From NCBI GenBank assembly GCA_014529385.2, contig CM043965.1, positions 12,514,412 through 12,578,411 of the forward strand: a stretch of DNA of 64,000 bases, written 5' to 3'. How positions within the stretch are numbered: the first letter of the stretch is position 1; every line of letters starts with the position of its first letter. The DNA comes from Adiantum capillus-veneris (taxonomy: Eukaryota; Streptophyta; Polypodiopsida; Polypodiales; Pteridaceae). Shown one piece after another: positions 9,435 through 19,634 of the stretch. A program made the position numbers and the translations under genes. The notes beneath the pieces are model-generated. The model did no database searches, was not told the origin of the DNA, and saw only the letters and a list, made by a program, of their open reading frames with translations.

Positions 9435-10928
9435 GTGAATGCGGTTTCCATAGCAACTCACAATGATCTATCTTCAATGATAGATGAGTATGCTATTGAT
9501 TCCGATTTTAGAGATGTGATTTCAGCCCTTGCATTAGGGAAGAAAGAAGAACCATTTACTTTACAAGATGGTTATCTTCTCTATGGCAGTAGACTATGCG
9601 TTACTAACTCCCTGCGTGAGAAAGTAATGTATGAATCTCATGCTCCCCCGTATGCGGGGCATAGAGGGATTCAGTCTACCTTAAAGGGAATTGAAACATA
9701 TTTCTATTGGCCTACCATGAAAGTGAACATACAAGAGTATGTTTCCAAATGTGTGGTATGTCAAAAGACAAAATTTGATAGAGGGAAGCAACCTGGATTG
9801 CTTCAACCCTTGCCAATCCCTAATTCACCATGGGAGAGCATATCCATGGATTTTATCTTTGGATTGCCTAAGTCTTTCTATGGGAATACGGGAATATGGA
9901 CGATAGTAGACAGGTTCAGTAAACAAGCTCATTTTATACCTGTCAAAAAGACTATCAAAGCCCATCAAATGGCAACCCTCTTCATTTCACAAATTTTCAA
10001 ATACCATGGCTTGCCAATGTCCATAGTGTCGGATAGAGATCCTAGAATGACCAGTAATTTCTGGAAGGGTCTCTTTGAGAATTTAGGGACAAGGCTAAAT
10101 TTCTCTTCGGCCTATCATCCACAAATGGATGGCCAAAGTGAAATAGCTAACCTAACAATTCTCGATCTACTAAAAGCCTATGTAACGGAAGTAGATCAAA
10201 GATCCCAATGAGAGAAGTACTTACCCTTAGTGGAGTATGCTTACAATAACACTGTACATACTTCCACGGGAAAAGCACCTTTCGAGGTAATTGAGGGAAG
10301 ATCAAAAAGTCCCTTGCTACTTAAGGTACATGGGAAGATCTTCGCTGCAGATGAGTATAGCCGAGACCTACAAGAATCTTTTCAAAAGATTAAAGATGCT
10401 ATGTCTATCTCACAGCAAAGGCAAAAGGTTGCTTCTGACAAGCACAGAAGAGCCCAAGCCTTTAAAGAAAACTATTGGGTCTTGTTAAAGTTTCCCAAGG
10501 CTCGATTAAGGCACACGACGGGCAAGAATCCTACAGGCCACGAAAAGTACTATGCTAAACTAGCAAAAAGGTACTATGGTCCCTTCCAGATTCTTAGGGC
10601 AATCAATGACATGGCCTATCAACTTAAGTTGCCCAATCATTGGCTCATACACAATGCTTTTCATGTGAGCCTATTAAAGCCTTACAAAGGAGAGCCACCT
10701 CAAGAACCAACTATTGAAGACCCACCTGACATCGAGGACCAAGAGGAGGTGCTGCAGCCTGAGTCCATTCTTCGACATGAAGACAAGGTATTAAGAGGCG
10801 GTAAGACTATCCGACGATATCTTATTAAGTTTAAGAATTATCCTTTTGAAGATGCTAGATGGATGCAAGGCATACAATTAAAGGATAACCTAAACCTTGT
10901 CAATGCTTACAATGCTTCCCAAGAGTAA
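9435..10928 (+). pseudogene. pol: Element B integrase with C-terminal chromodomain, one internal stop
   Basis: Same frame as RT-RNase H. The zinc-binding HHCC domain is seen (H-x-GHRG, then CVVCQKTK). The DDE core has MDFIFGLP, SDRDPRMTSNFW and DGQSEIANLT. A TGA at 10209-10211 replaces the tryptophan expected before EKYLPLVEYAYN. After it come the rest of the core, the GPFQILR-type C-terminal domain and a chromodomain (about 10770-10900: ILRHEDKVLRGG, YLIKFKNYPFEDARW). Chromodomains of this class are thought to steer insertion to particular chromatin. The missing-Trp stop makes this copy defective. Confidence 0.9.
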
Positions 10929-11267
10929 GCAAATGTACAAAATGTTAAAAATGAACAAAGTTTTTGTCTTATAAGACTCTCTTTTTCTTTATTTGTGCAC
11001 AAAAATAAAGTAGTATGCATGCTTAGATCAAGTTTGTGGAGACGAAGTCTCCCAAACACCAAGTAGAGCTTGTCACTCTACTATGGAAGACTAATAGGAC
11101 TGATGTGCAGACATGCTTGCGGCAGCCTCAGGCTCTCAAGCGCCAAATGGACTAGTCATCCATTCTGGAATGATGTCGTAGGGTAACATAGGGATCCTCT
11201 ACCCGCTAAGAAAAGGACTCATGAATATGCTTTATCTTCTCTACACCATAGTCAAGGACGACTATGA
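10929..11267 (+). other. Element B 3' untranslated region with three hairpins
   Basis: Non-coding stretch between pol and the polypurine tract. Three clear stem-loops are present. GGAGAC/GTCTCC with a GAA loop (11038-11052) is extendable by GTTTG/CAAAC. GTAGAG/CTCTAC spans 11063-11081. CATAGTC/GACTATG spans 11247-11266, directly before the polypurine tract. Confidence 0.6.
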
Positions 11268-11269
11268 TT

Positions 11270-11284
11270 TCAAGAGAGAGGTAA
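11270..11284 (+). promoter_or_regulatory. Element B polypurine tract
   Basis: TCAAGAGAGAGGTAA lies directly before the 3' LTR. The AAGAGAGAGG run is the expected RNase H-resistant primer for plus-strand synthesis. Confidence 0.75.
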
Positions 11285-12880
11285 TGTCATAATAATCAAT
11301 ATCTAATTCTCCTAAATGATTTTCTCATATTAAACTGATCATTTAAAGTGGGGAGGTACCAGGGGAGAAAAACCTAGAATATTGGTTAAGCTGGCAGAGC
11401 GGCCACAGTAGGGATCCAAAGGAGGGAAAATAGGGATCAAAAGGGGGGGCCATCTGCAAAAGAGCCATGTGCAACAATGGGCTAAAAAGACCCTAAGGTT
11501 CAGCCCATTAAGACTTCCAAAATGCTAAGGTTCCAAAATTCAAAGGTTGTATCCAAAGGTCAACCCTAGGGAAAATTGGATGCTTAGTGTGTGTACAAAA
11601 GTCTTCTTCAAAGCCTACAAAGGAGGGGGCGAGCCCATTTAGTAGGGGATGAGAGAGAAAGCCACACACACACACACACAGGCTCCCTTTACACAAAGGG
11701 AATTAGGGACACATGTCAGCTCCCTAGGCCAGATGCCCACAAGGTGTGCCCAATTCCTATTGGAAGACCCTTGAAGTGGACCAATGAGAATTAAGCTAGA
11801 GTAAATCTAGTTTAATTAATTTAAATACATTTAATAAAAGAAACCAATGAGAATTAAGTCTCCTAGAAGACTATTGGGCGGTCCCCCAAGGGGTCCAATG
11901 AGCATTCAGGATCCCAATGGCTTGCCTGATTCCTATTGGCCAGGAGGCAAAGGGGTCCAATGAGAGTTTAGTTTAATTATTTAATTACCTAAAGCTCTCA
12001 CAAAAGGGGAAAGGGGGACACATGTCAGAAGGCTATCACTTATGCTGCTTAACACCCATTGGCTTGACTTGGGGAGGTCCAATGAGGCAAAAGCCAGACC
12101 AATTTAGCAGGAAGGGCTCACCCAAGAGAGAGAGGGGGCTGATTTTTGCTTGGCATTGACACACACACACACACACACACACTGGACCATGTGTGAAGAA
12201 AGAATACTCTATCTCCTCCCAAGCTTTAATGGAGAGCTCATCACCTACTCCAAGCTTGTGAGATAGAAGCCTACATCAACACTCTCTTGGCATGTGGATG
12301 CAAATCCAACCAAGAGCCAAGCTTCAATGCATGCTCATCTTCTCTACCAAGCTAATTACTAATCTAAGCTCTGCTAATATGAGTGATTATGTGAGGAGAT
12401 GTACATCTTTCTCGTAAGATACTCCTTTTTCCTCTCAATCTATTCTCATACCCTGCTAGCTCTCACCATCTTCGAAGGTGTGTGAGGTCTTGGGTCTGAG
12501 AACGGGGATAATTCAAGCTGTGTTTGTTAAGTGTTTTGCTTAGTGCATGAAGTTTCCATATTCATTGCACTAGCTAGTCTTGAAGGAACACAAAGAATTG
12601 TATTGTACAATGTCTCTCTTGATGGGAGAAACCATAATACAAAGCCTTTTGGAGGGGGGACCGGCTCCATGAAAATCCGTTTCTCAACTGTTGTCAATAG
12701 CTTAATATCTCTCTCTTTTGAAAGTATTGTCGATGCTATCTAACTAGGTGTTATGCTTTTTGTTGCTCTCTCCACCCAAGCACTCTTGTAATTCTCATTA
12801 GGAATCTATTCTAATGAAATGCCCACTATGTTCATGCTAATTTCCGCTACACATAAGTTATTAAGCCATTAAATGTTACA
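11285..12880 (+). repeat. Element B 3' LTR
   Basis: 1596 bp, matching the 5' LTR with sparse substitutions and shorter CA repeats (9 CA units at 11663-11680). It ends AAATGTTACA and is followed immediately by the TACCA target repeat. Confidence 0.93.
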
Positions 12881-13309
12881 TACCAAGCAGGTCTTAAAGC
12901 AGGCCAAAACATGAAAAACAAACATAAAAACTATCCTTCTCCAGACATGGAAGTAGCTAGGCTTGAAGCTTATCCAAATCTGGTAAGTATCATGCAAGAA
13001 ATGTTGGAAAAACAAAAACCCAAGCGTGAAAGTATGGCAAAACCTAAGAAGTTTGTGGTAAGACGTATTCAAGGAAAATCCAAAGTGGTGGTAGAACCCC
13101 ACCTTGAAATAAAAGAGCCCCACCTTGAAAAAAAAGAGCCAGAACTTAGAGTATCGGGCAGCGAAAATTCCTTAGACAGAATTCCATTTGTAGAGGAAAA
13201 CTGGCCGGGACACTTATGGGGAAAAGTTAGAGAGATCAATGATGGAAACCTAACTCTGAAGTCAGCTCCTATAGAGGAATTGGTTAGACAACCTACCTTC
13301 CGATATTGA
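12881..13309 (+). CDS. Element A Gag-protease linker, right piece
   Basis: Starts at the TACCA target repeat and continues the open frame that ended at 3962. It encodes a charged, helical, repeat-bearing segment (tandem PHLEIKEPHLEKKEPEL, then ENWPGHLWGKVREIN) and ends at a TGA at 13307-13309. I recognise no domain. Its place between nucleocapsid and protease fits a Gag spacer. A duplicated CCCCACCTTGAAA word at 13098-13130 underlies the small peptide repeat. Confidence 0.6.
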   Translation, partial: YQAGLKAGQNMKNKHKNYPSPDMEVARLEAYPNLVSIMQEMLEKQKPKRESMAKPKKFVVRRIQGKSKVVVEPHLEIKEPHLEKKEPELRVSGSENSLDRIPFVEENWPGHLWGKVREINDGNLTLKSAPIEELVRQPTFRY

Positions 13310-14439
13310 CATGGATGAACAATCCTTGTATGGGAATTGCGGATCTGAAGCTTTAGGAATGTCTAAACCATTGACCTTGAAAACATTACCCTCTTACTTG
13401 GGAGATAACAAAGATGAATCCATAGTATGTAAGACCACTCAAGTAAAGAGAGCGTAATAAATCCTAGAAGTAGAAAACATTTATTCAAACATGTCTACAC
13501 CCATCCAATGCACTCGTACTTTAGGAGAACTGTTATTAAAAATCAGACCATATTTATGGAATGCTCTGAAGAAAACTGTAGAGAAGGTGGGAATAACAGG
13601 GCTAATCGCAAAAAATTTGGAAAAATTGAAACATGAAATGGTTAACAAAGAGATTCGATCCGTTCCAATGATAAAAGTCTAAGAATACTACGAAGGGGAA
13701 GAAGGAAACACCACCCTTCTAGTGAAATATAATGACATAGAAACCATGGAAATACTGGATAGTGGGGTAGGCTTAACCATAGCCACAAAAGCAGTATGGG
13801 AATCCTGGGGACAACCAGCCCATTAGACAAACTCGAATGAAATTGCAATTGATTGATGGACACATTGAAAGACCCTTAGGACTGCTTGAAAAAGTGATAG
13901 TTAATTCCTATGGGATTGAATATCAACACACTTTCGTCATAGTAGACTTTGGAAAGAAACTCAATTACAAAATCATATTGGGAAGACCTTTCATGCGACA
14001 AGTACAGCTCATCCAAGGTTGGGGAAACAATTATCTGTACTTGAAGCAAGTGGCATCAATAACAAGGGTTAATCTAAAAGATCACACTTATAGAGATGTC
14101 ATGGAAATGCCCATACAAGAGTTTGATTCAGTCTCTTCGGCTGAAACTAAGCTTCCATCTTGGTTAAACAAAGACACTCCTATTTGGATGTGTGGAGCTT
14201 CAGAAAATGAGAGCTTAAAAAGTGTAGAATGTATCTTAGAAAGGGATTGCACGTATAAAGCCTATGTACCTAAACCCTTTCCAGAGCATTTGTTTGAGCC
14301 ATTTGAAGAGACTCAAAATTTAGCAACAATGGATATAGGTGTGAATACGTTTGTTCCTACTCAATTTTGCAATGAGGAAGGCTGTGATAGAATTTCCATA
14401 CAAATGATCTCAACCCTCCACATTGAAGATGAAATTTAA
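13310..14439 (+). pseudogene. Element A aspartic protease region, broken
   Basis: A decayed stretch with stops leads into a retropepsin-like domain. The active-site motif ETMEILDSGVGLTIATKAVW lies near 13745-13800 (Asp-Ser-Gly retained). After a frameshift near 13815 come HTFVIVDFGKKLNYKIILGRPFMRQ (13930-14000, the ILGRPF motif), then a long C-terminal tail with no known domain ending at 14439. The order DSG then ILGRP is that of Ty3/gypsy proteases. The protease would mature the Gag-Pol precursor. Confidence 0.7.
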
Positions 14440-15124
14440 GAACCCAAGGACTTGATGAAGCTCAACAAGTCTTTTCAGACCTCTTCTATGACGCAACAAA
14501 TGAGCTAGAAGAACATTCATCTATCTCAGATGATTCGGGGTCAGAAAAAGAACATGTGAGAGCTAAGCTACTCATGAAAGAAGGGGAGAAAAAGTTTTTT
14601 GACTTTCCAAACCAGAACTGAGAAGACAGAAATTGTATAGATGAAAAAGGAACACCAAAAATGTGAAAACTAAACCTATGCCATCATACTCTAGTAGAAC
14701 ACAATTCTTGATGCAGATAGATGCACATGATTGTGTCAAGGAAAAAATCATTGGCAGATATCCTTCAAACAAAAACCCAGAAATGTCAAAAACATCGAGA
14801 GAAAAGATGAAGGATACTCAAGAAAAGCCAAAGAAATAGGACAAGGAGTCAACCATGACACGAGTTGAGCTGAAAAAGAAATATCAAGAGTTGAAAAAAT
14901 CTTTAAAGGAGATGTATACGACCAAAATGGAAACCACAGAAGAGGATGGTAAAGATGTAATGAGTGTTCTATCCCACTACAAGAAATATACTCTCCAAGA
15001 TCAAAAAATCATAGTCGAACAACATGTTAGAGAACTACGAAAACAGGGCAAGTCCTATGAAGAGCTTGAAAACACAAAAAAGATGAACTTTTTGTGTGAT
15101 GAGCGATGATTTTAAAGAATATCT
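14440..15124 (+). pseudogene. Element A protease-RT spacer with a coiled-coil-like segment
   Basis: Several stops. A readable piece at 14855-15109 (ATG at 14854-14856) encodes a Lys/Glu-rich helical segment (VELKKKYQELKKSLKEMY and similar). The N-terminal half of reverse transcriptase that should lie here (the substrate-binding and PFGL-NAP blocks) is absent, so a deletion has removed it. Confidence 0.5.
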
Positions 15125-16084
15125 AAGGAAATTTATTGGAAGTTTATATGGATGATCTACATCAATCCGGGCTGATCATTTTGAACACCTCAAGAAGGTA
15201 TTTGAAAAATGTAGACTTCATAGGATTTGCTTAAATCCTAAAAAGTGCACATTTATGGGAAGACAAGGAAAAATTCTTGGACATATAGTGTCTAAAAATG
15301 GCATAGCTACTGATATGGGCAAAATTCATATTATTGCTGATTTTCCCATACCCACAACAGTCAAGGGGGTTCAAGACTTCAAGACTTCATGGGACATTGT
15401 GGATATTACAATCGATTCATGTACATGTACACTATAATTATAAAACCCATGTATATCTTGATTACACACTTTGAATGGATTGATGAGTCTGAAGAATCCT
15501 TCATGAAGCTTAAGCAAGCTCTCACTTCACCTCCAATATTGAAAGCATCAGATTGGAATAAGATATTTTACACACATGTAGATGCTTCCAATTTTGCCAT
15601 CGGGTGTATACTAGCTCAACTAGGAGACGGGAAAATTGATTTTCCCATTTCTTATGCTAGCCGATAGTTGAACATGGTGAAAAAGAATTATACCACCACA
15701 GGAAGGGAAGGTATGATGTATATCGTAAAAAAGTGTATACATTACCTATGAGCAAACAAATTTGTGTTCTTTGTGGACCACCAAGCCTTATTGTACTTGG
15801 TCAACAAGCCATGCAACACAGGAAGAATAGTGAGATGGTTCATCGTTCTTCTAGAATTTGATTTCACTGTAGTTATAAAAAAGGGTACTACTCATCAAAG
15901 AGCAGATCATTTGTCAAGGATTGTTTCAGGGGAACAACCTAAAGGAGTAGACGATGATCTACCAGATGCATATTTGTTCTCCTTGGAAATGATACCTCGA
16001 TGGTGGGAAAAATATGGTTTCATTGATGACCATAGCTCAAGTGGATTTACAAATACCACTTCCTGTTACAATCAAATTAATTGA
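15125..16084 (+). pseudogene. pol: Element A reverse transcriptase (C-terminal half) and RNase H
   Basis: Starts at the catalytic VYMDD box (about 15138-15152). After a frame change it continues as LNPKKCTFMG and ILGHIVSKNGIATDMGKI (thumb), then a damaged connection. RNase H follows: FYTHVDASNFAIGCILAQ at 15566-15620, FFVDHQALLYLVN at 15764 onward, and FTVVIKKGTTHQRADHLSRI. Stops at 15434-15436 and 15665-15667 and frame changes interrupt it. The ADHLSR ending resembles that of element F (GVDFLSR) more than that of B (VADALSR), placing A and F nearer each other than to B. Confidence 0.8.
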
Positions 16085-16285
16085 GCAATTGGCTATGTAT
16101 CAATTACTAGCTAGTAAGCTATACAAAAGAAATTGAGATGGAATATTGCTCTTTCATTGATGACCATAGCTCAAGTGGATTTACAAATACCACTTCCTAT
16201 TACAATCAAATTAATTGAGCAATTGGCTATGTATCAATTACTAGCTAGTAAGCTATACAAAAGAAATTGAGATGGAATATTGCTC
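16018..16285 (+). repeat. 134-bp tandem duplication in A pol
   Basis: 16018-16151 and 16152-16285 are two adjacent copies that differ at about one position. The duplication lies between RNase H and integrase and carries a stop in each copy. The near-identity means that it arose recently compared with the rest of A. Confidence 0.92.
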
Positions 16286-16860
16286 TTATGTAATAATTAT
16301 GTTCAAAGAGAAAACCCAAAACCTAAGTCAAGCACATATTACCATAGTAGGACTTCACTTTGCCGAAGACCAAACTATGCAAAGGATCTTGAGACTTGCA
16401 GTATCTTGGCCAACTATGAGGAGTGATGTTCGCTCTTTTATAAAGAAGTGTCCTCAATGTCAAAAACAAACACCCATACCTCATGTAGCATTGTTCCAAA
16501 TGTCCTTTGTTCCTAAGTGGAGTAACTATCTAGTTACTTACTTATCGAGCCAAACATTTCCTAAGGATATGAGTAAATACCGTCAAAGAGAAATTGAAAC
16601 TGAAGCAAGAGACTATGCTCTTATTGGAAACCAATTGTATCGGAGAGGTAAGGATCAACATTTTCGTCTTTGTGAAAATGAAGATGAATGCATTCTGATT
16701 CTAGAATAAGCACATGCCAGACTAGCTGTAGGTCACTTTTCTAGTGAGACCACCGCAAGAGCAATCTTAATGGCAGGCATATGGTGGCCAACACATTCTG
16801 CAGATGCCAAAGAATATGTCGAAGGTGTGATGCTTGTCAATGAGCAAAAATGCCAACACG
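16286..16860 (+). pseudogene. pol: Element A integrase N-terminal fragment
   Basis: The frame to 16709 contains a zinc-binding integrase segment: GLHFAEDQTMQRILRLAVSW, then KKCPQCQKQ. A second similar segment follows at about 16709-16860: AHARLAVGHFSSETTARAIL, then GIWWPTHSADAKEYV. The two H2C2-like pieces in series suggest a rearranged or duplicated integrase start. No DDE catalytic core follows, so the element ends truncated here. Confidence 0.65.
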
Positions 16861-17762
16861 TGTAGATAGGAGGAATCTCAACTCTTGAGCGAGATTTTTC
16901 GAGCAATCCTTAAAACGAGCAAGAGTGGCCAAGGCACACTATACAAAACAAAAACCAAACAAGATTTTTAAGGTGACTTCAAGCACCAAATAGAAGAAAA
17001 AACAAGATTACACCTAATTTTAATGGTAAAACAACCACAAATTTTTAACAAAAAAAGCCCCTTAAACAAGGGTTTGGTAGAATGTTTCCTTAAATGGGCT
17101 AGAACAATTGGAACCCATACAATGGCATGTTGATATTCCTCTTCTTGGAACTAGTTGCCCTCACATATTAGAAGCTCATTTCTACCACCATTGATCCTTG
17201 TTGGGAATAGTGGCACCATGATTCCAATCGATATAAATCTCCTATTCCTACCTCCCCACATGTGGGACCACGAGACTTACACTAAAAGAGTAAGGTTCTT
17301 GCCACTCGAATAAATCTCATGAATAAGGAGAGTCTAGGAGCTTGAGCTTCTCTTCACTTTTCCTTCTTCTTCTTCTCCTCTCTCTTGCTCTACCTCAAGT
17401 TATTGTGGGTTGATGCACGATAACATAGTCTGCATTTTAAGTTACTCTAGAGAAAACGGTGGAAACTTGAAAATAATTATATTATTGCAATGAGGCTATT
17501 CTTTTGAGAAAATCCACATCATGGTTTATATTAAAGTTTGGATCACACCATCATAGGTAGCCTTCTATTGGGGGGGGGGGGTTGGGAGTGGGGGGGGTTG
17601 CCAAAGGTGGTGGCGACAAACGTGTCAAGGGAGGTGGTAATGGGGGGGGATTATAAAGAGTGCTTTGATAGAAGAGTACGCAAGGTTGATAAAGCTATGA
17701 ACAATTTTCTTATGGCAACTTTGTCAACATGCTAGTTCCCTTTCACCTACCCATATCAATAG
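16861..17762. other. Unassigned stretch with G-rich tract
   Basis: No gene is supported. It may include the lost 3' end of element A, but no LTR match was found. At 17570-17649 there are G runs of 12, 3, 8, 3 and 8, enough to form G-quadruplex DNA on the plus strand. A pyrimidine-rich stretch lies at 17355-17395. Confidence 0.5.
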
Positions 17763-18659
17763 AAACCTAGGTTTAGTGTAATTCCACCTACAAATTTTGA
17801 GATTTATCTTCAAATTCAAAATACAAGGTGAATAAACCTACAAACTTTAGAGAAATTTAGTGTTAAAACCTTCTCTTAAATTTCCATGTTTATATGAGGA
17901 CAACTCAAAGTTCCTAGACTACTCAGGGTTCTTAGTCTGCTGAGTTGTCCATCATGCCTCGACAGAGATTACTCACCCAAGGTGTGATGGCCCTATATTG
18001 AATACACTTCTTAGAGCCATGGTGTATGATTGTCATTGTACTCCTTTGAAATTATTTTCCTAATACGCTTAGCCCTCCATTTTTATTTGTAGTCTATCTA
18101 CTATTTGGGAGTTGTACGTCCATCAATGTGTCATAGAAATTCAAATGGATGGTAGTCTAGCATTGCACCTTTCCTCTTGCAGAATGATGTGGCCGAAGCA
18201 TCAATCCTTAGCACTCCATAAGGTAACCCCCTCTCCAAGGGGTAGCCGGGAGGTTTTTTGTGCTACAACAAACAACATTGTGCAACATTGAGACAACTGT
18301 GTTGTCTAGGAAAGGTAAATCTCAGGGTCCCTAATCATTGGCAAATTTGGTTTTGAAGGAATATGAAACTCACAATAGATGAGGCAAGAAGGTATAAACA
18401 AAACCCTTCAAAAAATATCTTTGAAAGAGACGCGAACTTTTTCACGTACGAGCATGGACCAGTGCTTGAAAAAAAACTTTGTTATGAAAACTTGACAGGC
18501 CTACCTATGAGAATTTTAGTGGTAAATTGACTAAATTTGCAGGTTTTTACAACAAATGACGCTAAATTTCTCTAAATTTTGTAGGTTTTCTCACTTTCAA
18601 ATTTAAATTTAGAGGTAAATCTCAAAATTTGCAGGTGGGATCACTTTAAACCTAGGTTT
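17763..18659. mobile_element. Inverted-repeat DNA transposon-like element (MITE class)
   Basis: About 897 bp with long terminal inverted repeats: 17763-17870 and 18542-18659 are reverse complements with scattered mismatches. Both ends carry AAACCTAGGTTT, itself a palindrome. The interior (17871-18541) has no coding frame. This is the form of a non-autonomous DNA transposon or foldback element. I could not define a target-site duplication because the right flank is a T run, and I cannot assign a superfamily. Confidence 0.7.
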
Positions 18660-19122
18660 TTTTTTTCAACCCCTCCCCCTCTCTTTCTCTCTCCTTGATC
18701 TCTCTCAATCTCTTTATAAAAAAAAGTCTCTGAAAGAGCTCCTGCCAGCGTGGACGGGTAGAGGCAGCAAAAGGAGAGCTCCGGAGAGGTGCAACTACTA
18801 AATCACAATTCTCCATCTCCTCGTCGGCTAGATCTTTAAGGTCTCTTGGGATAGTTTTTTATAATGGTAAAACTCTCTTCTTCTTCTTCTTTTTCTCTTT
18901 GGAAACAACATGAAAGACATAGTAACAGTCTCGGGGCAATAATAAGCAATAGTCAAACAAAGAGATGGGGAAAATTGCAAAATGCAAACCCTTATAGGCT
19001 TGCAATAGTCATGCTTTCAAGAGTAAAGCAAAATATGTATCTCATTACACAAGCTCAAAGGTCCAAGGTTTCAGTTTAAGTACTATCGAGTCACAGCTCT
19101 TGGCTAAATCTTTCTATGCCGC
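18660..19122. other. Flank downstream of the L19 retropseudogene
   Basis: No gene supported. It contains a T run and pyrimidine-rich stretch (18657-18710), a CTT-rich run (18870-18900), and sequence that would be the 3' untranslated part of the L19 retrocopy on the minus strand. No clear poly(A) tail was found. Confidence 0.4.
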
Positions 19123-19385
19123 TCACTGCTTGGACTTCTTGGTGGCCTTAGGGGCAGCTGCAGGGATGCTTCAGTACTGAATCCCTGTGCCAAGCGCTCT
19201 TCCCTCCTGGAAATTTTTCGCTCTCTGATAGATTTCCCTTAGCTCTATGGGCTTCAAACTGATTAGATAGTGTCCTCTCATGAGCCTTCTCAGCTTTAGA
19301 CTTGTGAATACTCTCCATGAACACGTGCTTATTTTTAACGTGAACACGTTACCCTTGACCTTCATATACATATCATGGTACATAT
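19123..19385 (-). pseudogene. RPL19: Ribosomal protein L19 (eL19) retropseudogene, 3' part
   Basis: On the minus strand from 19385 the sequence encodes [14 protein letters not shown], the strongly conserved eL19 segment. After a frameshift come [22 protein letters not shown] and, in a further frame, RREERLAQG. The end codes [12 protein letters not shown] and a TGA at 19125-19123. eL19 is a large-subunit ribosomal protein. No introns interrupt the coding order and frameshifts are frequent, so this is a processed pseudogene. Its 5' part lies at 52413-52058, across element C, joined through the CATAT target repeat inside the MYHDMY codons. Together they span about 205 codons, close to the normal plant length. 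Confidence 0.88.
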
Positions 19386-19634
19386 TGTTGACAGGTCAAA
19401 CTTTCAACAACACTTCCACAAAGATTCCATGACGATTCCTAGATTCTTTAAAGATTCCATATGAAGATGCTGATGAAGTGATGAAGATGACGATGGATAC
19501 TGTAATGTGAAGATACAAGCTCATGGACATCATCGAAAATCTCGTTATTATCATTTTGAGCCATTACGTCCACTTTTGTAATGTTTACAGGAACTTCATA
19601 TTTTAAGTCGGCAATTGTATTTTAAGAAAGATGC
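19386..19634 (+). repeat. Element C 5' LTR, left piece
   Basis: Matches 51001-51245 of the 3' LTR with visible substitutions. It is cut by element E at an ATGC target site. It is more diverged from its partner LTR than the LTRs of D or E are from theirs, so C is older than both. Confidence 0.9.

Larger units (their letters stand above)
3963..12880 (+). mobile_element. Element B: complete Ty3/gypsy chromodomain retrotransposon
   Basis: Two direct LTRs (3963-5570 and 11285-12880) begin TGTCATAATAATC and end AAATGTTACA. The target-site duplication TACCA is perfect (3958-3962 and 12881-12885). Between the LTRs lie an initiator-Met tRNA primer site, gag, protease, reverse transcriptase, RNase H, integrase with a C-terminal chromodomain, and a polypurine tract. 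That order plus the chromodomain places it in the chromovirus branch of Ty3/gypsy. A frameshift and several stops make the present copy unable to produce its own full proteins. In the first 280 bp the LTRs differ at about five positions, so the insertion is moderately young. Confidence 0.93.
1..16860 (+). mobile_element. Element A: degenerate Ty3/gypsy-like LTR retrotransposon, split by element B
   Basis: Leader, an ORF of unknown function, Gag with zinc knuckles, aspartic protease, a truncated reverse transcriptase, RNase H and the zinc-binding part of an integrase follow one another on the plus strand. Element B occupies 3963-12880. The reading frame before B resumes right after it at 12881, so both flanks are one element. 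The 5' LTR is outside the window and no 3' LTR was recognised after integrase. Many stops, frameshifts and three local duplications show it is long dead. The order protease-RT-RNase H-integrase is that of Ty3/gypsy elements. Confidence 0.8.
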
